A stretch of DNA of 64,000 nucleotides, taken from Hyphomonas jannaschiana VP2. GTDB lineage: Bacteria > Pseudomonadota > Alphaproteobacteria > Caulobacterales > Hyphomonadaceae. Position numbers and translations under genes: made by a program. Below are positions 18,604-27,182 of the stretch, in pieces. The stretch covers positions 1-64,000 of the forward strand of contig NZ_ARYJ01000001.1 in NCBI RefSeq assembly GCF_000685215.1, written 5' to 3'. The first letter of the stretch is position 1. Each line of letters opens with the position of its first letter. The notes beneath the pieces were generated by a model that made no database searches, was not told the origin of the DNA, and saw only the letters and a program-made list of their open reading frames with translations.

Positions 18604-20529
18604 TCAGACGCTCTCGGCGTCGCGGACCAGAACGGCCGCCTGCTCCACCCAGCCTTCGCGCGTGATCCGGCCACCGAAATTGAGGTGTTCATCCATCCAG
18701 GCGACGTTTGCCGGCGTCCATTCAGCAATCTGGTCATAGTGCCAGACACCCAGCTCGTTCAGCAGGACCTGGATCTTGGGCCCGATGCCGCCGATCAGGG
18801 TCAGATCGTCCGGATGGCCTTCGACCGGGCCGTTCATCGCCATCGGGCGTTCCGGCACGATCGTCTCGTCGGTTTCGTAGGTTACGCCCTCTTCGGACGA
18901 CTCGTCTTCATCGGCCTCGTCGGACGCATCTTCCTCGTCCACGTCGCCTTCCGCGTCGTCCCAGGCCTCATCAGACGCGTCGTCCTCTTCATGGGTGTCG
19001 TCGTCATCGTCATCTTCATCTTCGGCGTCATCGTACGCTTCGTCTTCGTCCGTATCGGCGTCTTCATCGTCTTCGAAGTCGTCTTCATCGAAGTCTTCCT
19101 CTTCGAAATCAGCGTCTTCGTCGTCTATGTCGCCGGACTCGTCTTCGTCGTCATAGTCATCCGCCTCATCCGACTCTTCGTCTTCATCTTCATCGTCTTC
19201 AGCGTCGTCTTCTTCAGCATCATCCTCGAACGCGTCCGCCTCATCGGCGTCCACTCCGTATTCGTCTTCGCCGTCATCCGCTTCGTCATACTCTTCGTCC
19301 GAGAGCACATCCTCATCGGCATGATCGGCCTCGGCGAGGGATTCCTCTTCATCGTCGGAAACGTCTTCGAAGTCTGTCTCTTCCTCAGCCCCGGCCTCCG
19401 GGGCCTCGTCTTCAGCGGCTTCAGCCGTGTCCTCAACGAACGCCGCCGGAGCTTCTTCCTCAAATGGCGCAGCGTCTTCCTCGTCCGCTACCTCGACCTC
19501 GACGGTTTCGGTCCCGGCCAGCGTTTCAAACGCGGCCTCCTCGGGCGCTTCGTCTTTCACTTCCACGAAATCCGGTTCGGCCTCGTCCGGCAGCTCGGCG
19601 ACGGTCAGGCCCTCGGCCATGGCCTCGACCGCTTCGGTCATATCAGCTGCCGTGTCGGTGACTTCCAGCTCTTCCAGCATGGCTTCGGCGCCGGTCTTCT
19701 CAGCCACCGGCTCAGCCGCCGCGTCATCCGCGCCGCCCTCGAAATAGGCGAGCCGCCCTTCCAGGAACCGGTTGCGCCAGCGCAGGCGAGCCATTTCCTC
19801 ATTGGCATCCTCATCCGCAACGACAGGAACTTCGGCGGGAGCCTTGGCCAGCTCCGCCTCCAGCGCCTCGACGCGCTGCTTGAGATAGTCGGCCTGCCAT
19901 TTCAGCTTCGCCAGCCCCTCTTCATCGACAGACAGAGCCGGTTGAGCTGCCGGGGCGTCCTCAGCGACCACAGCCGCAGGTTCTGCCTCAGCAGCCGGAC
20001 CCGCTTCGATCTCTGCAAGCTGCGCTTCGAGATGTTTCACCCGGGCTTCGAGATGCCGGTTGCGCCAGGTCAGCGTCGGCGGTTCGGCCGCTTCGTTCTC
20101 AGCTGCTGGCGTGCCAGCCTCTTCGCTGGCCTCGTCCAAGCCGCCACGGCTCGGCGGCAGCACAATGGTCGGCGCATCGCGTTCCGTGGCCGGTTCGGCC
20201 CGCGGTGCCGAGGCCGCTTTCGCCGCTTCGGATCTCAGCGTCGTCAGCTCGGTCTTGGCCTTCTGCAGCTCTGCCGTCAGGTCGGAAATCTTGCGCGCCG
20301 ATGCATCAGCCACGCCGCCGCCCTCGCCTCTCTGGGCCCGCTGCGCCGCAAACAGGCGCTCGATCTCATCGCGCGCCTGATCCAGTTCCGTCAGCGCCAC
20401 ATCCTTGTCGACAATGGCCTTGCGCATCTTGCCAGTCAGCAGCATGCCCCGCACCGACCAGCCCAGCATCAGTGCGAACACGGTCGCGCCAGCCAGCACC
20501 ATCCACATATGTGTTACAAGCCAAGCCAT
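18604..20529 (-). CDS. acidic membrane protein with C-terminal helix-hairpin-helix domain
   Basis: A 641-residue protein of unknown function. Residues about 8-27 form one transmembrane helix, 30-110 look like a coiled coil, and 120-330 hold repeated RWRNRxLExR/WRNRHLEARV-like segments. About 330-560 is an extreme Asp/Glu-rich low-complexity stretch, and 576-635 is an HhH domain beginning LTLIGGIGPKIQVLLNELGV. That HhH type (with FGGRITREGWVEQA) is also found as an extension of NuoE and L21 in alphaproteobacteria. The ATG overlaps the stop of the upstream OmpA-type gene (TAATG), so the two are coupled. A scaffold anchored at the inner membrane is plausible but is inference. Confidence 0.75.
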   Translation of the reverse strand: MAWLVTHMWMVLAGATVFALMLGWSVRGMLLTGKMRKAIVDKDVALTELDQARDEIERLFAAQRAQRGEGGGVADASARKISDLTAELQKAKTELTTLRSEAAKAASAPRAEPATERDAPTIVLPPSRGGLDEASEEAGTPAAENEAAEPPTLTWRNRHLEARVKHLEAQLAEIEAGPAAEAEPAAVVAEDAPAAQPALSVDEEGLAKLKWQADYLKQRVEALEAELAKAPAEVPVVADEDANEEMARLRWRNRFLEGRLAYFEGGADDAAAEPVAEKTGAEAMLEELEVTDTAADMTEAVEAMAEGLTVAELPDEAEPDFVEVKDEAPEEAAFETLAGTETVEVEVADEEDAAPFEEEAPAAFVEDTAEAAEDEAPEAGAEEETDFEDVSDDEEESLAEADHADEDVLSDEEYDEADDGEDEYGVDADEADAFEDDAEEDDAEDDEDEDEESDEADDYDDEDESGDIDDEDADFEEEDFDEDDFEDDEDADTDEDEAYDDAEDEDDDDDDTHEEDDASDEAWDDAEGDVDEEDASDEADEDESSEEGVTYETDETIVPERPMAMNGPVEGHPDDLTLIGGIGPKIQVLLNELGVWHYDQIAEWTPANVAWMDEHLNFGGRITREGWVEQAAVLVRDAESV

Positions 20530-21989
20530 TAGTCGCTCCGTGTGAGAACCTTGATGCCGATCCGGCGATTTTTCACCTGACCGCCATCATTGTCATTAGA
20601 CTGCCCGGACGGGTCCGGGCCATAGCCAACCGCAGACAGACGCTGCCGGTCGCCCCCGGCTGCCGCCAAATAGGACATGACCGCTTCCGCCCGTGCCGCG
20701 CCGGATGCGGGGTCCGCCGCCGGATCGGCCTGTCCGCGAATTTCGATTAGCAGCTCAGATGGGCAGAGATGTGACACGGCCAGCAGTTTATCCAGCACCG
20801 CGCCGCTGGTGCGGGAAAGCCCGGTGCCGCTTTCATTGAACAGGATGGGGTTGGCGGCGAGCACGGCGTCAAATGCAGACTGGCAGGCCGCCGCGGGATC
20901 GGCCGCAAAATCGATCGCGGCGACTTCCGGCACTTCCACGTCGATGGGATCGGCCCAGATCGTGACCGGTACGGAATCGGGCCCGCTGGCCAGCGGGCCG
21001 GAGAGGTCCTCTTTCAGGAACTGGATGGCACTGGCAGGCGCCTCCCCTTCGACCGCAAAACCGGCATCGCCGTCGGCCGGATAGAAGCCCATCTCACCCT
21101 CCCGGAAGCGCGCAAACTCCGGCAGGCCCGCTTCGGCCAGGGCGATCCAGTTATCCGGCATGTCCGGGGCGATTTCCATCCGGTCGGTCACCTCGCCGGA
21201 CGCGTGGGCCTCAGCGATGCCGATCAGGTCACGGCGCTGGGTATCGCTGGCCACCTTGCCCGACAGGACCAGGACGTCGGCGCTGTGCGTTGCTGTCCAG
21301 ACCGGCAGGCCCTTGATCAGCGGCACGCCGCGATAAGGCGCGGCCAGTGCCGACACCTGCGCCGAGAGACGCGCACGCTCGGCCGCGTCCAGCTCGGTGC
21401 CGCCAACCCGCAATGTGTTGTCGCTGAGGCGCACCTCGCCGCTGTCCAGTTCCATGAGGAGGCCCAGCCCGAAGCGGGCAACGCCCTGCCAGTTTCCGCC
21501 CGGCGCCCCGGCGGCGACTTCCATCCGGTTTTCCGGCGTCTGGCCCCGCGACAGCCGCGTGGCTTCCGCCTCGATCTGGCTGGCAATCATGCGTGAAGGT
21601 ACATGGCCTGACAGGATGATCCGGCCGTCGGCCAGCTTTTCCGCGCGCCAGACAAAGGGCGACACAGGTTTGCCGGGATCGACCGCGACTTCCACAACCG
21701 TCACACCGCCGACGACGACGCCCCCGCCCCAGGTGGAGCGCAGAACGGTCTCTGCCGCGGCCATGGCGGCATCCTCTGAAGGGGCAGCCCCCTTCAGCAC
21801 GGCGCGCTGGCCGTTCATGCGCACATGCGCCCAGTCATATCCGTTTCGGGCAAGGGCGGCGTTGGCATCCTGCTCAAGCTGCGCGGCCAGGTTTGCAGGC
21901 CGCTGCGGAGACTGATACAGCCCCCACCATCCCGTTGCCACGAGGCCTACCAGCGCGACCGGCGCCAGCAGGTAATCGAGCATTTTCAT
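20529..21989 (-). CDS. OmpA-family envelope protein with BON-like repeats
   Basis: A 486-residue protein with an N-terminal membrane anchor or uncleaved signal (LLAPVALVGLVATGWWGL). It then has repeated BON-like segments (for example GRIILSGHVPSRM and DVLVLSGKVAS) and a C-terminal OmpA domain that binds peptidoglycan (ILFNESGTGLS; ELLIEIRGQADPAAD; RAEAVMSYLAAAG; GYGPD; NRRIGIKV). The start is uncertain: ATG codons at MKMLDY or 30 bases upstream are possible, and AGGAGG lies 15 bases before the former. It is translationally coupled to the acidic HhH protein downstream, suggesting the two work together at the envelope. Confidence 0.8.
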   Translation of the reverse strand: MKMLDYLLAPVALVGLVATGWWGLYQSPQRPANLAAQLEQDANAALARNGYDWAHVRMNGQRAVLKGAAPSEDAAMAAAETVLRSTWGGGVVVGGVTVVEVAVDPGKPVSPFVWRAEKLADGRIILSGHVPSRMIASQIEAEATRLSRGQTPENRMEVAAGAPGGNWQGVARFGLGLLMELDSGEVRLSDNTLRVGGTELDAAERARLSAQVSALAAPYRGVPLIKGLPVWTATHSADVLVLSGKVASDTQRRDLIGIAEAHASGEVTDRMEIAPDMPDNWIALAEAGLPEFARFREGEMGFYPADGDAGFAVEGEAPASAIQFLKEDLSGPLASGPDSVPVTIWADPIDVEVPEVAAIDFAADPAAACQSAFDAVLAANPILFNESGTGLSRTSGAVLDKLLAVSHLCPSELLIEIRGQADPAADPASGAARAEAVMSYLAAAGGDRQRLSAVGYGPDPSGQSNDNDGGQVKNRRIGIKVLTRSD

Positions 21990-22087
21990 TCGGGACCCCG
22001 CTAACCTCCTGTTAGGCATTCCCTTTGTGATGGGATGCCCTATTCAGGGACCCGTCGCAAGAGTCCGCCGCACGCGATCCACAACGC

Positions 22088-22909
22088 ATGAAACGTCCGC
22101 CTGAAACCCTCACCTCCCCATCCAATCCGCTGATCAAGTCGCTGAAAGGCCTTGAGCGGAAAAAGGAGCGCCAATCCAGCGGTCTGTTCCTGGCCGAGGG
22201 CGCGCGCCTCGTGGAACAGGGCCTCGCCAATAACTGGCAGCCGGACACGCTGGTCGTCGCCGCCGCCGTTGCCGACCGGCCACATATTGCCGCCCTTGCC
22301 GACAAGGCAGAGGCCGCCGGCGCCCGGGTCGTGCTGGTGCCGGAACGGCTGATGTCGAAGATCACGCACAAGGACAACGCCCAGTCCGTCATCGCAACGT
22401 TCAGGCAGCGCCAGGTCACGCTTGATCAGCTGGAAGTCCGGTATAGTCCGCGCAAGTCGCTCTTCGTCGCCCTCTATGAAGTGCGCGATCCGGGCAATCT
22501 GGGCACGATTTTGCGGACCGCCGACTGCGCCGGGGCGGACGGGGTCATCCTCGTCGGAACCTGTTGTGATCCTTACAGTTTCGAGGCCGTGCGCGCCTCC
22601 ATGGGCTCGGTGTTCGACATGCCGTTTGCGGGCGCCTCCTATGAAGACTTCGAGGCCTGGCGCCGCAAATCCGGCATCGCCTCCGTCGCCGCCTCCGTGA
22701 ACGGCACCGTCCGCCACGATCTGGTGAACCTGCAACAGGATACAGTCATCCTGATGGGCAACGAACAGGCCGGCCTGCCCCCCGCCGTCGAAGCCGATTG
22801 CGACCAACTCGTCCTCATCCCCATGCGCGGCGGCGCGGATAGTCTGAACCTTGCGCAAGCCACCGCGATCATGGTCTATGAGGCCTGGCGGCAGCGGGAT
22901 TTCCAATGA
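22088..22909 (+). CDS. SpoU/TrmH-family RNA 2'-O-methyltransferase
   Basis: Predicted to methylate the 2'-OH of a ribose in rRNA or tRNA using SAM. The three SpoU motifs are clear: NLGTILRTAD (motif 1), GNEQAGLP (motif 2) and ADSLNLAQA (motif 3). The N-terminal third (SNPLIKSLKGLERKKERQSS) is the usual substrate-binding domain. The 273-residue length is typical of the RlmB/TsnR-like branch, and the exact target base cannot be told. No strong ribosome binding site precedes the ATG. It overlaps the next methyltransferase gene by four bases and diverges from the OmpA-type gene. Confidence 0.9.
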   Translation: MKRPPETLTSPSNPLIKSLKGLERKKERQSSGLFLAEGARLVEQGLANNWQPDTLVVAAAVADRPHIAALADKAEAAGARVVLVPERLMSKITHKDNAQSVIATFRQRQVTLDQLEVRYSPRKSLFVALYEVRDPGNLGTILRTADCAGADGVILVGTCCDPYSFEAVRASMGSVFDMPFAGASYEDFEAWRRKSGIASVAASVNGTVRHDLVNLQQDTVILMGNEQAGLPPAVEADCDQLVLIPMRGGADSLNLAQATAIMVYEAWRQRDFQ

Positions 22910-23799
22910 AAACAGAGACAAAGCTGCTCGTCGCGGACGACTGGGACGACTATGCCCTGCTCGATTCCGGCCATCTCCAGAAGCTGGAGCGCTTCGGCAG
23001 CCAGACCGTGATCCGCCCCGATCCGCAGGCTTTCTGGGAACCGGCCCGGCCAGTGGAAACCTGGCGCGCAGATGCACGTTTCTCCAGTAAAAACAATGAT
23101 GAAGATGGCTCCGGCAATTGGGAAATTCTCTCTCCCAAGGCACAGGACACCTGGCCGATGCACTGGAATGGCCTCACCTTCAATGCCCGCCGCACCGCCT
23201 TCCGGCATATGGGCATTTTCCAGGAACATTCGGTCCACTGGCGCTTCGCTCAGGAGCAGATCCGAACCGCCGGACGCCCCATCAAGGCCTTGAATCTTTT
23301 CGGTTATACCGGAATGATGTCGCTCGCCTGTGCGGCTGCCGGCGCGGAAGTCGTGCACCTCGATGCGAGCCCGAAATCGAACGGCTACGGCAAGGAAAAC
23401 CAGTCCCTCAGCGGCCTTGACGACAAGCCGATCCGGTGGATCGCCGACGATGCGATGAAGTTTACCGCCCGCGAAATCCGGCGTGGCAACCGCTATGACG
23501 GCATCATCCTGGATCCGCCGAAATTCGGCCGGGGGCCCAAGAACGAGACCTGGCGGTTTGAAGAAAATCTCCCGGAATTACTGGACACTGCGCGGGATCT
23601 GCTGAGCGACCAGCCCCGTTTCGTGATCCTCACGGCCTATGCCGTGCGCCTGTCTTACCTGGCCCTCGCCCAAGCGCTGGCCGACCGGCTGAAGCCCTAT
23701 GGCGGCACGATGGAAATGGGTGAAATGGCCCTCCCCCAGAAAGACTCCGACCGGCTCCTCCCGACGGCGATCTACGCCCGCTGGCGCGCGGACGCCTGA
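22906..23799 (+). CDS. class I SAM-dependent methyltransferase (RlmI-like)
   Basis: Cytosolic methyltransferase, most similar in layout to the RlmI/RlmKL group that forms m5C or related marks on 23S rRNA. Motif I is NLFGYTGMM, the acidic ribose-binding residue is in HLDASP, and motif IV is DPPKFGRGP. A short N-terminal strand-rich part (LQKLERFGSQTVIRPDPQAF) precedes the catalytic domain. RlmI usually also carries a PUA domain, which is not evident, so the target is uncertain. It overlaps the preceding SpoU gene at ATGA, a sign of coupling, so this is a two-gene RNA-modification operon. Confidence 0.85.
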   Translation: MKTETKLLVADDWDDYALLDSGHLQKLERFGSQTVIRPDPQAFWEPARPVETWRADARFSSKNNDEDGSGNWEILSPKAQDTWPMHWNGLTFNARRTAFRHMGIFQEHSVHWRFAQEQIRTAGRPIKALNLFGYTGMMSLACAAAGAEVVHLDASPKSNGYGKENQSLSGLDDKPIRWIADDAMKFTAREIRRGNRYDGIILDPPKFGRGPKNETWRFEENLPELLDTARDLLSDQPRFVILTAYAVRLSYLALAQALADRLKPYGGTMEMGEMALPQKDSDRLLPTAIYARWRADA

Positions 23800-23947
23800 C
23801 GGTCTCCCGCCCCTGACCGGTTGGATAGACCGCCCCAGTGGACCATGAAGAACACCATATAAACACCGTGAATGGACCGTGTAGCGCGGACGCCTGAGTG
23901 CGCCTTGCCGTGCCGCCCCCCTCCCCGCGACTCTCCGTCAAAAAGAA

Positions 23948-23973
23948 AACGGCGGTCCCGAAGGACCGCCGTT
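23948..23973 (-). terminator. terminator of the TonB receptor gene
   Basis: On the minus strand an 11-base perfect stem (AACGGCGGTCC) closes on a TTCG tetraloop and is followed by TTTTCTTTTT, a textbook intrinsic terminator 27 bases past the receptor stop. Confidence 0.93.
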
Positions 23974-24000
23974 CCCGATTTTGCCGTTGGGCGAGCCGAC

Positions 24001-27000
24001 TTAGAAGTCGAACGTCGCGCCGACGAAGAAGTAACGACCCATTGCGTCGTAGGTCTGCGGGTAGGTGTTACCGTTACCCGTCGTACCGGTCGAAGCGGAC
24101 AGCGGCGGATCATCATCCAGCACGTTGTTCACACCGAAGCGGAAGGAGACCCAATCCTTGGCGGCCCACTGGCCAGCCAGGTCGATGTAGTTCTGCTCTT
24201 CCAGCGTGGAGTCCACGCGGTTGGTGACACCGGTGTCGAGATCGGCAGAGCCGATGTAACGCCAGGTCGCCGACAGGTCGAGACCATCCACCGGAGTGAC
24301 CCAGCTTGCGCGGGCGCGGTGACGCCATTCCGGGGTCGGGGTGAAGCAGTCGTTGCCGTACTTGCCAACGCAGTCATAGGCGTAAGCAGCGTTACCAACC
24401 GGGTCGACATCGAAGCTGTCGAGGAGGGTACCGTTCATGCTCAGGTTCATCGAACCATACTTGCCCATGTCGAAGCCGTAGGCAGCAGAGATGTCGAAAC
24501 CGGAGGTTTCCACACCACCGATGTTGACGTTCAGGTCAACAACGTTGCCGGTACCGACCCAGAGCTGGCCGTTGGCGTTACGCTGGATGCGCTGACACGC
24601 ATCAGCATCGCCCTGCAGGTAGCAGAGCTGCATGGTGACAGAAGAACCAACCGTCGAGATCGCATCGGTGATGTCGATGTTGTAGTAGTCGACCGATGCC
24701 GAGAAGCCCGGCAGGAAGGTCGGCGTAGCAACAAAGCCGATCGTGAGGGTTTCAGCTTCTTCCGGCTGAAGGTCCGGGTTACCACCTTGCAGGTAGTTGT
24801 ACTGACCAGCCGGCGATCCCAGAGCGCCACCATCGGCTTGCGCCTGAGTGACCTGCCACGGGTTCGTACCGATACATGCTGCACCGCCGGTGCCGTCGCC
24901 GGCCGGGTCGGTGAAGTCACAGAGATCGTCGTCCAGGTCGAACAGGTTGAAGCCCTGAGCCTGGAAGAGGTCGATCACGTTCGGTGCACGAACAGCTTTC
25001 TGGAAGCTGGCACGGAAGCGAATGTCCGAAGTCGGAGCATAGTCACCGCCGATTTTGTACGAGTCGGCGCTGATGCCGGTCGAGTAATCGGAGTAACGGT
25101 AAGCGCCTTCGATGGACAGGAGCTCAACGCCCGGCTTGCCTTCAACCAGCGGCATCTGGAATTCCGCGAACATGTCGTAGGAGTCGACAGCACCGGAGAG
25201 ACCGATGGTCGGGCCACCCTGACCAGCACCGTCACCCGTTGCGAACGAGTTGTCGGTGATCGATTCCAGAGCGTCACGGCGGTATTCAGCACCGATAGCA
25301 ACCTGGAGGCCGGAGTTTGCCGACGGCAGCTGGAAGCCATACTGGCCCAGATCGCCCGTCAGGACACCGGAAACGATGTTCTGCTCGGTGGTACCGGTCT
25401 GGAGCAGCGGAACCTGCAGGTAAGCCAGAGCTTCCGGCGTCACGTTGCCGACCGTGAAGATATCCCACGGCACGCAGTTCGGGTCGGTGCCGTCGAGAAC
25501 GCTTGCACAGACTGCCGTGCCGGTGCCGTCGTCAACGACGTTCAGGGCGCGGTTCAGGCGGGTGATCGAGAACTCGTTCCGGTAAGAACGGCTCAGGGTC
25601 ACCTGAGCGAACGAAGCGGAGATGTCATACGACCAGCCCGGAGCCTTGTAGAGATCACCGCGCAGGCCAGCCACGCCGCGATAGGTCTGGTAGCCAAGGT
25701 GGTCCTGACGGCCGCCGCCTTCGACGTTACGGCGAGCGATGTACATGCCGATGGAGTCGCCAGCAGCGATGTTCGCCGACGTACAGCCGATGTCTGCCAG
25801 CTGCGAAGCCGAGATAAGCGGGTTGTCGCAGTTGATCGACGTGGTTGCGAAGAAGTTACCCGACGGCGCAATCTGAGCGTTCGACTGATAGTCCATGAAC
25901 ATGAACTGGGTGTAGGCTTCGGCGTAATCATTGATCTGATAGTGACCGTTGAAGCCAGCCGTGTAGCGCTCGTCCGGACGCTGATAGAAGTTCAGCGGAC
26001 CGTAGTTGTACTGGTCGGTTGCCGCGTCAAAGTCGCGGAACTCGCCGGTTGCCGGATCGATCGTGTAGTTGAACGCGTCGAAGTCCGTGAAGCGGCCCGG
26101 GAAGGACGTGGACGAACCACCGCAGGTGAAGCCGGTTGCCGTAGCAGAACCGATGGCACAAGCGGAGTAGTCACGGTCGCCCTGGAGCACTTCGTCGTTG
26201 TTACGATAGCCGAACCATGCGGTCAGGTTACCGCGGCCGTCGTCGGTGTTCACACCCATGATGGCGGTGATCTCTTTCGAGTAACCGTCGATCACGTTGT
26301 CGTCCGGCAGAGCGAACTGGGACGGGTTGCCAACAGCGCGCTGAGCGATCACGTCACGGAGGTCACCGTTCGTGTCGTAGTCGTTGTTGTGCTGGTAGAA
26401 GCCGTACTGGGTGTCAATTTGCACACCTTCGAAGTCGTCCTTCATGATGAAGTTGACAACGCCGGCGATGGCGTCGGAACCGTAAACAGCCGATGCGCCG
26501 CCCGTCAGGACGTCAACGCGCTCGACCATCTGGCCCGGGATCAGGTTGAGGTCGGCAGCGGCATCGTTCGGCGAACCGTAAGGCAGGCGCTTGCCGTCAA
26601 CCAGGACCAGCGTACGCGTTGCGCTGCCGCCGAGGTCGAGGTTACGCAGCGAAACCGTTGCGGTACCGGATGCACCGTTCGACACGGTGGAGTTCTGTGC
26701 GGCGAAAGCCTGCGGCAGCTGGGTGACGAGGTCTTCGACGCGCGTCACACCCTGCAGTTTCACGTCGTTCGCGGAAACCGAGGTCACCGGGCTGGTGGTG
26801 GTCATGTTCGGCTGCGCGATGCGCGAACCGGTGACGTACACCGTTTCCTGGCGTGCGGTTGCGTCTTCCGTGGTGGTGGCCACGGTATCGACAGCTTCGT
26901 CTGCTTCCTGGGCGACGGCGAGCATGCTCGCCTGCGCCATAAATGCTGCACCCGCGAAGACGGACGAAGCAAGCAGGCGGGACTTCATGGATTTCCCGTT

Positions 27001-27003
27001 CAC
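24001..27003 (-). CDS. TonB-dependent outer-membrane receptor
   Basis: Energised outer-membrane transporter; the substrate is not identifiable. The 1000-residue product has a signal peptide (MKSRLLASSVFAGAAFMAQA, then cleavage near AVAQEAD), a TonB box ETVYVTGSRI, a plug (VTRVEDLVTQLPQAF; LVLVDGKRLPYG; VLTGGASAVYGSDAIAGVVN) and a long barrel ending YFFVGATFDF. Paired cysteines in extracellular loops are typical of the large Caulobacter-type receptors. I start at a GTG five codons before the first good methionine because GGAGG lies seven bases upstream of it. No transport genes for a ligand are adjacent. A leader hairpin and a candidate promoter lie upstream and a strong terminator downstream. 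Confidence 0.95.
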   Translation of the reverse strand: MNGKSMKSRLLASSVFAGAAFMAQASMLAVAQEADEAVDTVATTTEDATARQETVYVTGSRIAQPNMTTTSPVTSVSANDVKLQGVTRVEDLVTQLPQAFAAQNSTVSNGASGTATVSLRNLDLGGSATRTLVLVDGKRLPYGSPNDAAADLNLIPGQMVERVDVLTGGASAVYGSDAIAGVVNFIMKDDFEGVQIDTQYGFYQHNNDYDTNGDLRDVIAQRAVGNPSQFALPDDNVIDGYSKEITAIMGVNTDDGRGNLTAWFGYRNNDEVLQGDRDYSACAIGSATATGFTCGGSSTSFPGRFTDFDAFNYTIDPATGEFRDFDAATDQYNYGPLNFYQRPDERYTAGFNGHYQINDYAEAYTQFMFMDYQSNAQIAPSGNFFATTSINCDNPLISASQLADIGCTSANIAAGDSIGMYIARRNVEGGGRQDHLGYQTYRGVAGLRGDLYKAPGWSYDISASFAQVTLSRSYRNEFSITRLNRALNVVDDGTGTAVCASVLDGTDPNCVPWDIFTVGNVTPEALAYLQVPLLQTGTTEQNIVSGVLTGDLGQYGFQLPSANSGLQVAIGAEYRRDALESITDNSFATGDGAGQGGPTIGLSGAVDSYDMFAEFQMPLVEGKPGVELLSIEGAYRYSDYSTGISADSYKIGGDYAPTSDIRFRASFQKAVRAPNVIDLFQAQGFNLFDLDDDLCDFTDPAGDGTGGAACIGTNPWQVTQAQADGGALGSPAGQYNYLQGGNPDLQPEEAETLTIGFVATPTFLPGFSASVDYYNIDITDAISTVGSSVTMQLCYLQGDADACQRIQRNANGQLWVGTGNVVDLNVNIGGVETSGFDISAAYGFDMGKYGSMNLSMNGTLLDSFDVDPVGNAAYAYDCVGKYGNDCFTPTPEWRHRARASWVTPVDGLDLSATWRYIGSADLDTGVTNRVDSTLEEQNYIDLAGQWAAKDWVSFRFGVNNVLDDDPPLSASTGTTGNGNTYPQTYDAMGRYFFVGATFDF

Positions 27004-27026
27004 TATATTACCTCCAAAAGTTGAAC

Positions 27027-27046
27027 TGCGCTTGAGCACAAGCGCA
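27027..27046. other. leader hairpin before the TonB receptor
   Basis: TGCGCTTG / CAAGCGCA make a perfect eight-base stem with a four-base loop about 15 bases upstream of the GGAGG of the receptor gene. It could affect translation initiation or mRNA stability; it does not match a riboswitch class I know. Confidence 0.4.
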
Positions 27047-27079
27047 TGCCCGGACCCCTGAAATCCGGACTTGGCCATA

Positions 27080-27109
27080 TCGATAAGGCCCACGTCACCT
27101 TAGCGTCAA
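27080..27109 (-). promoter_or_regulatory. candidate promoter of the TonB receptor
   Basis: On the minus strand TTGACG and TATCGA are 18 bases apart, about 75 bases upstream of the GTG start. The -35 is good and the -10 is weak. Confidence 0.4.
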
Positions 27110-27182
27110 CGCGCTGTTACCGTTCTGTCATCGAAAGAAGCGGGGTGTGGTTTATTTGCCTCAGTTGGCGAGGCAATCAGCG

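Noticed and set aside
17878-20532. Plus-strand frame of 884 codons that looks like a Val/Ile/Phe-rich membrane protein
   Set aside because: The hydrophobic look comes from reading Asp/Glu codons (GAC, GAT, GAG, GAA) of the acidic HhH protein backwards as GTC, ATC, CTC and TTC. The real gene is on the minus strand.
23872-27024. Plus-strand frame of 1050 codons opposite the TonB receptor
   Set aside because: Antisense to a clear receptor with signal peptide, TonB box and terminator; no family features of its own.
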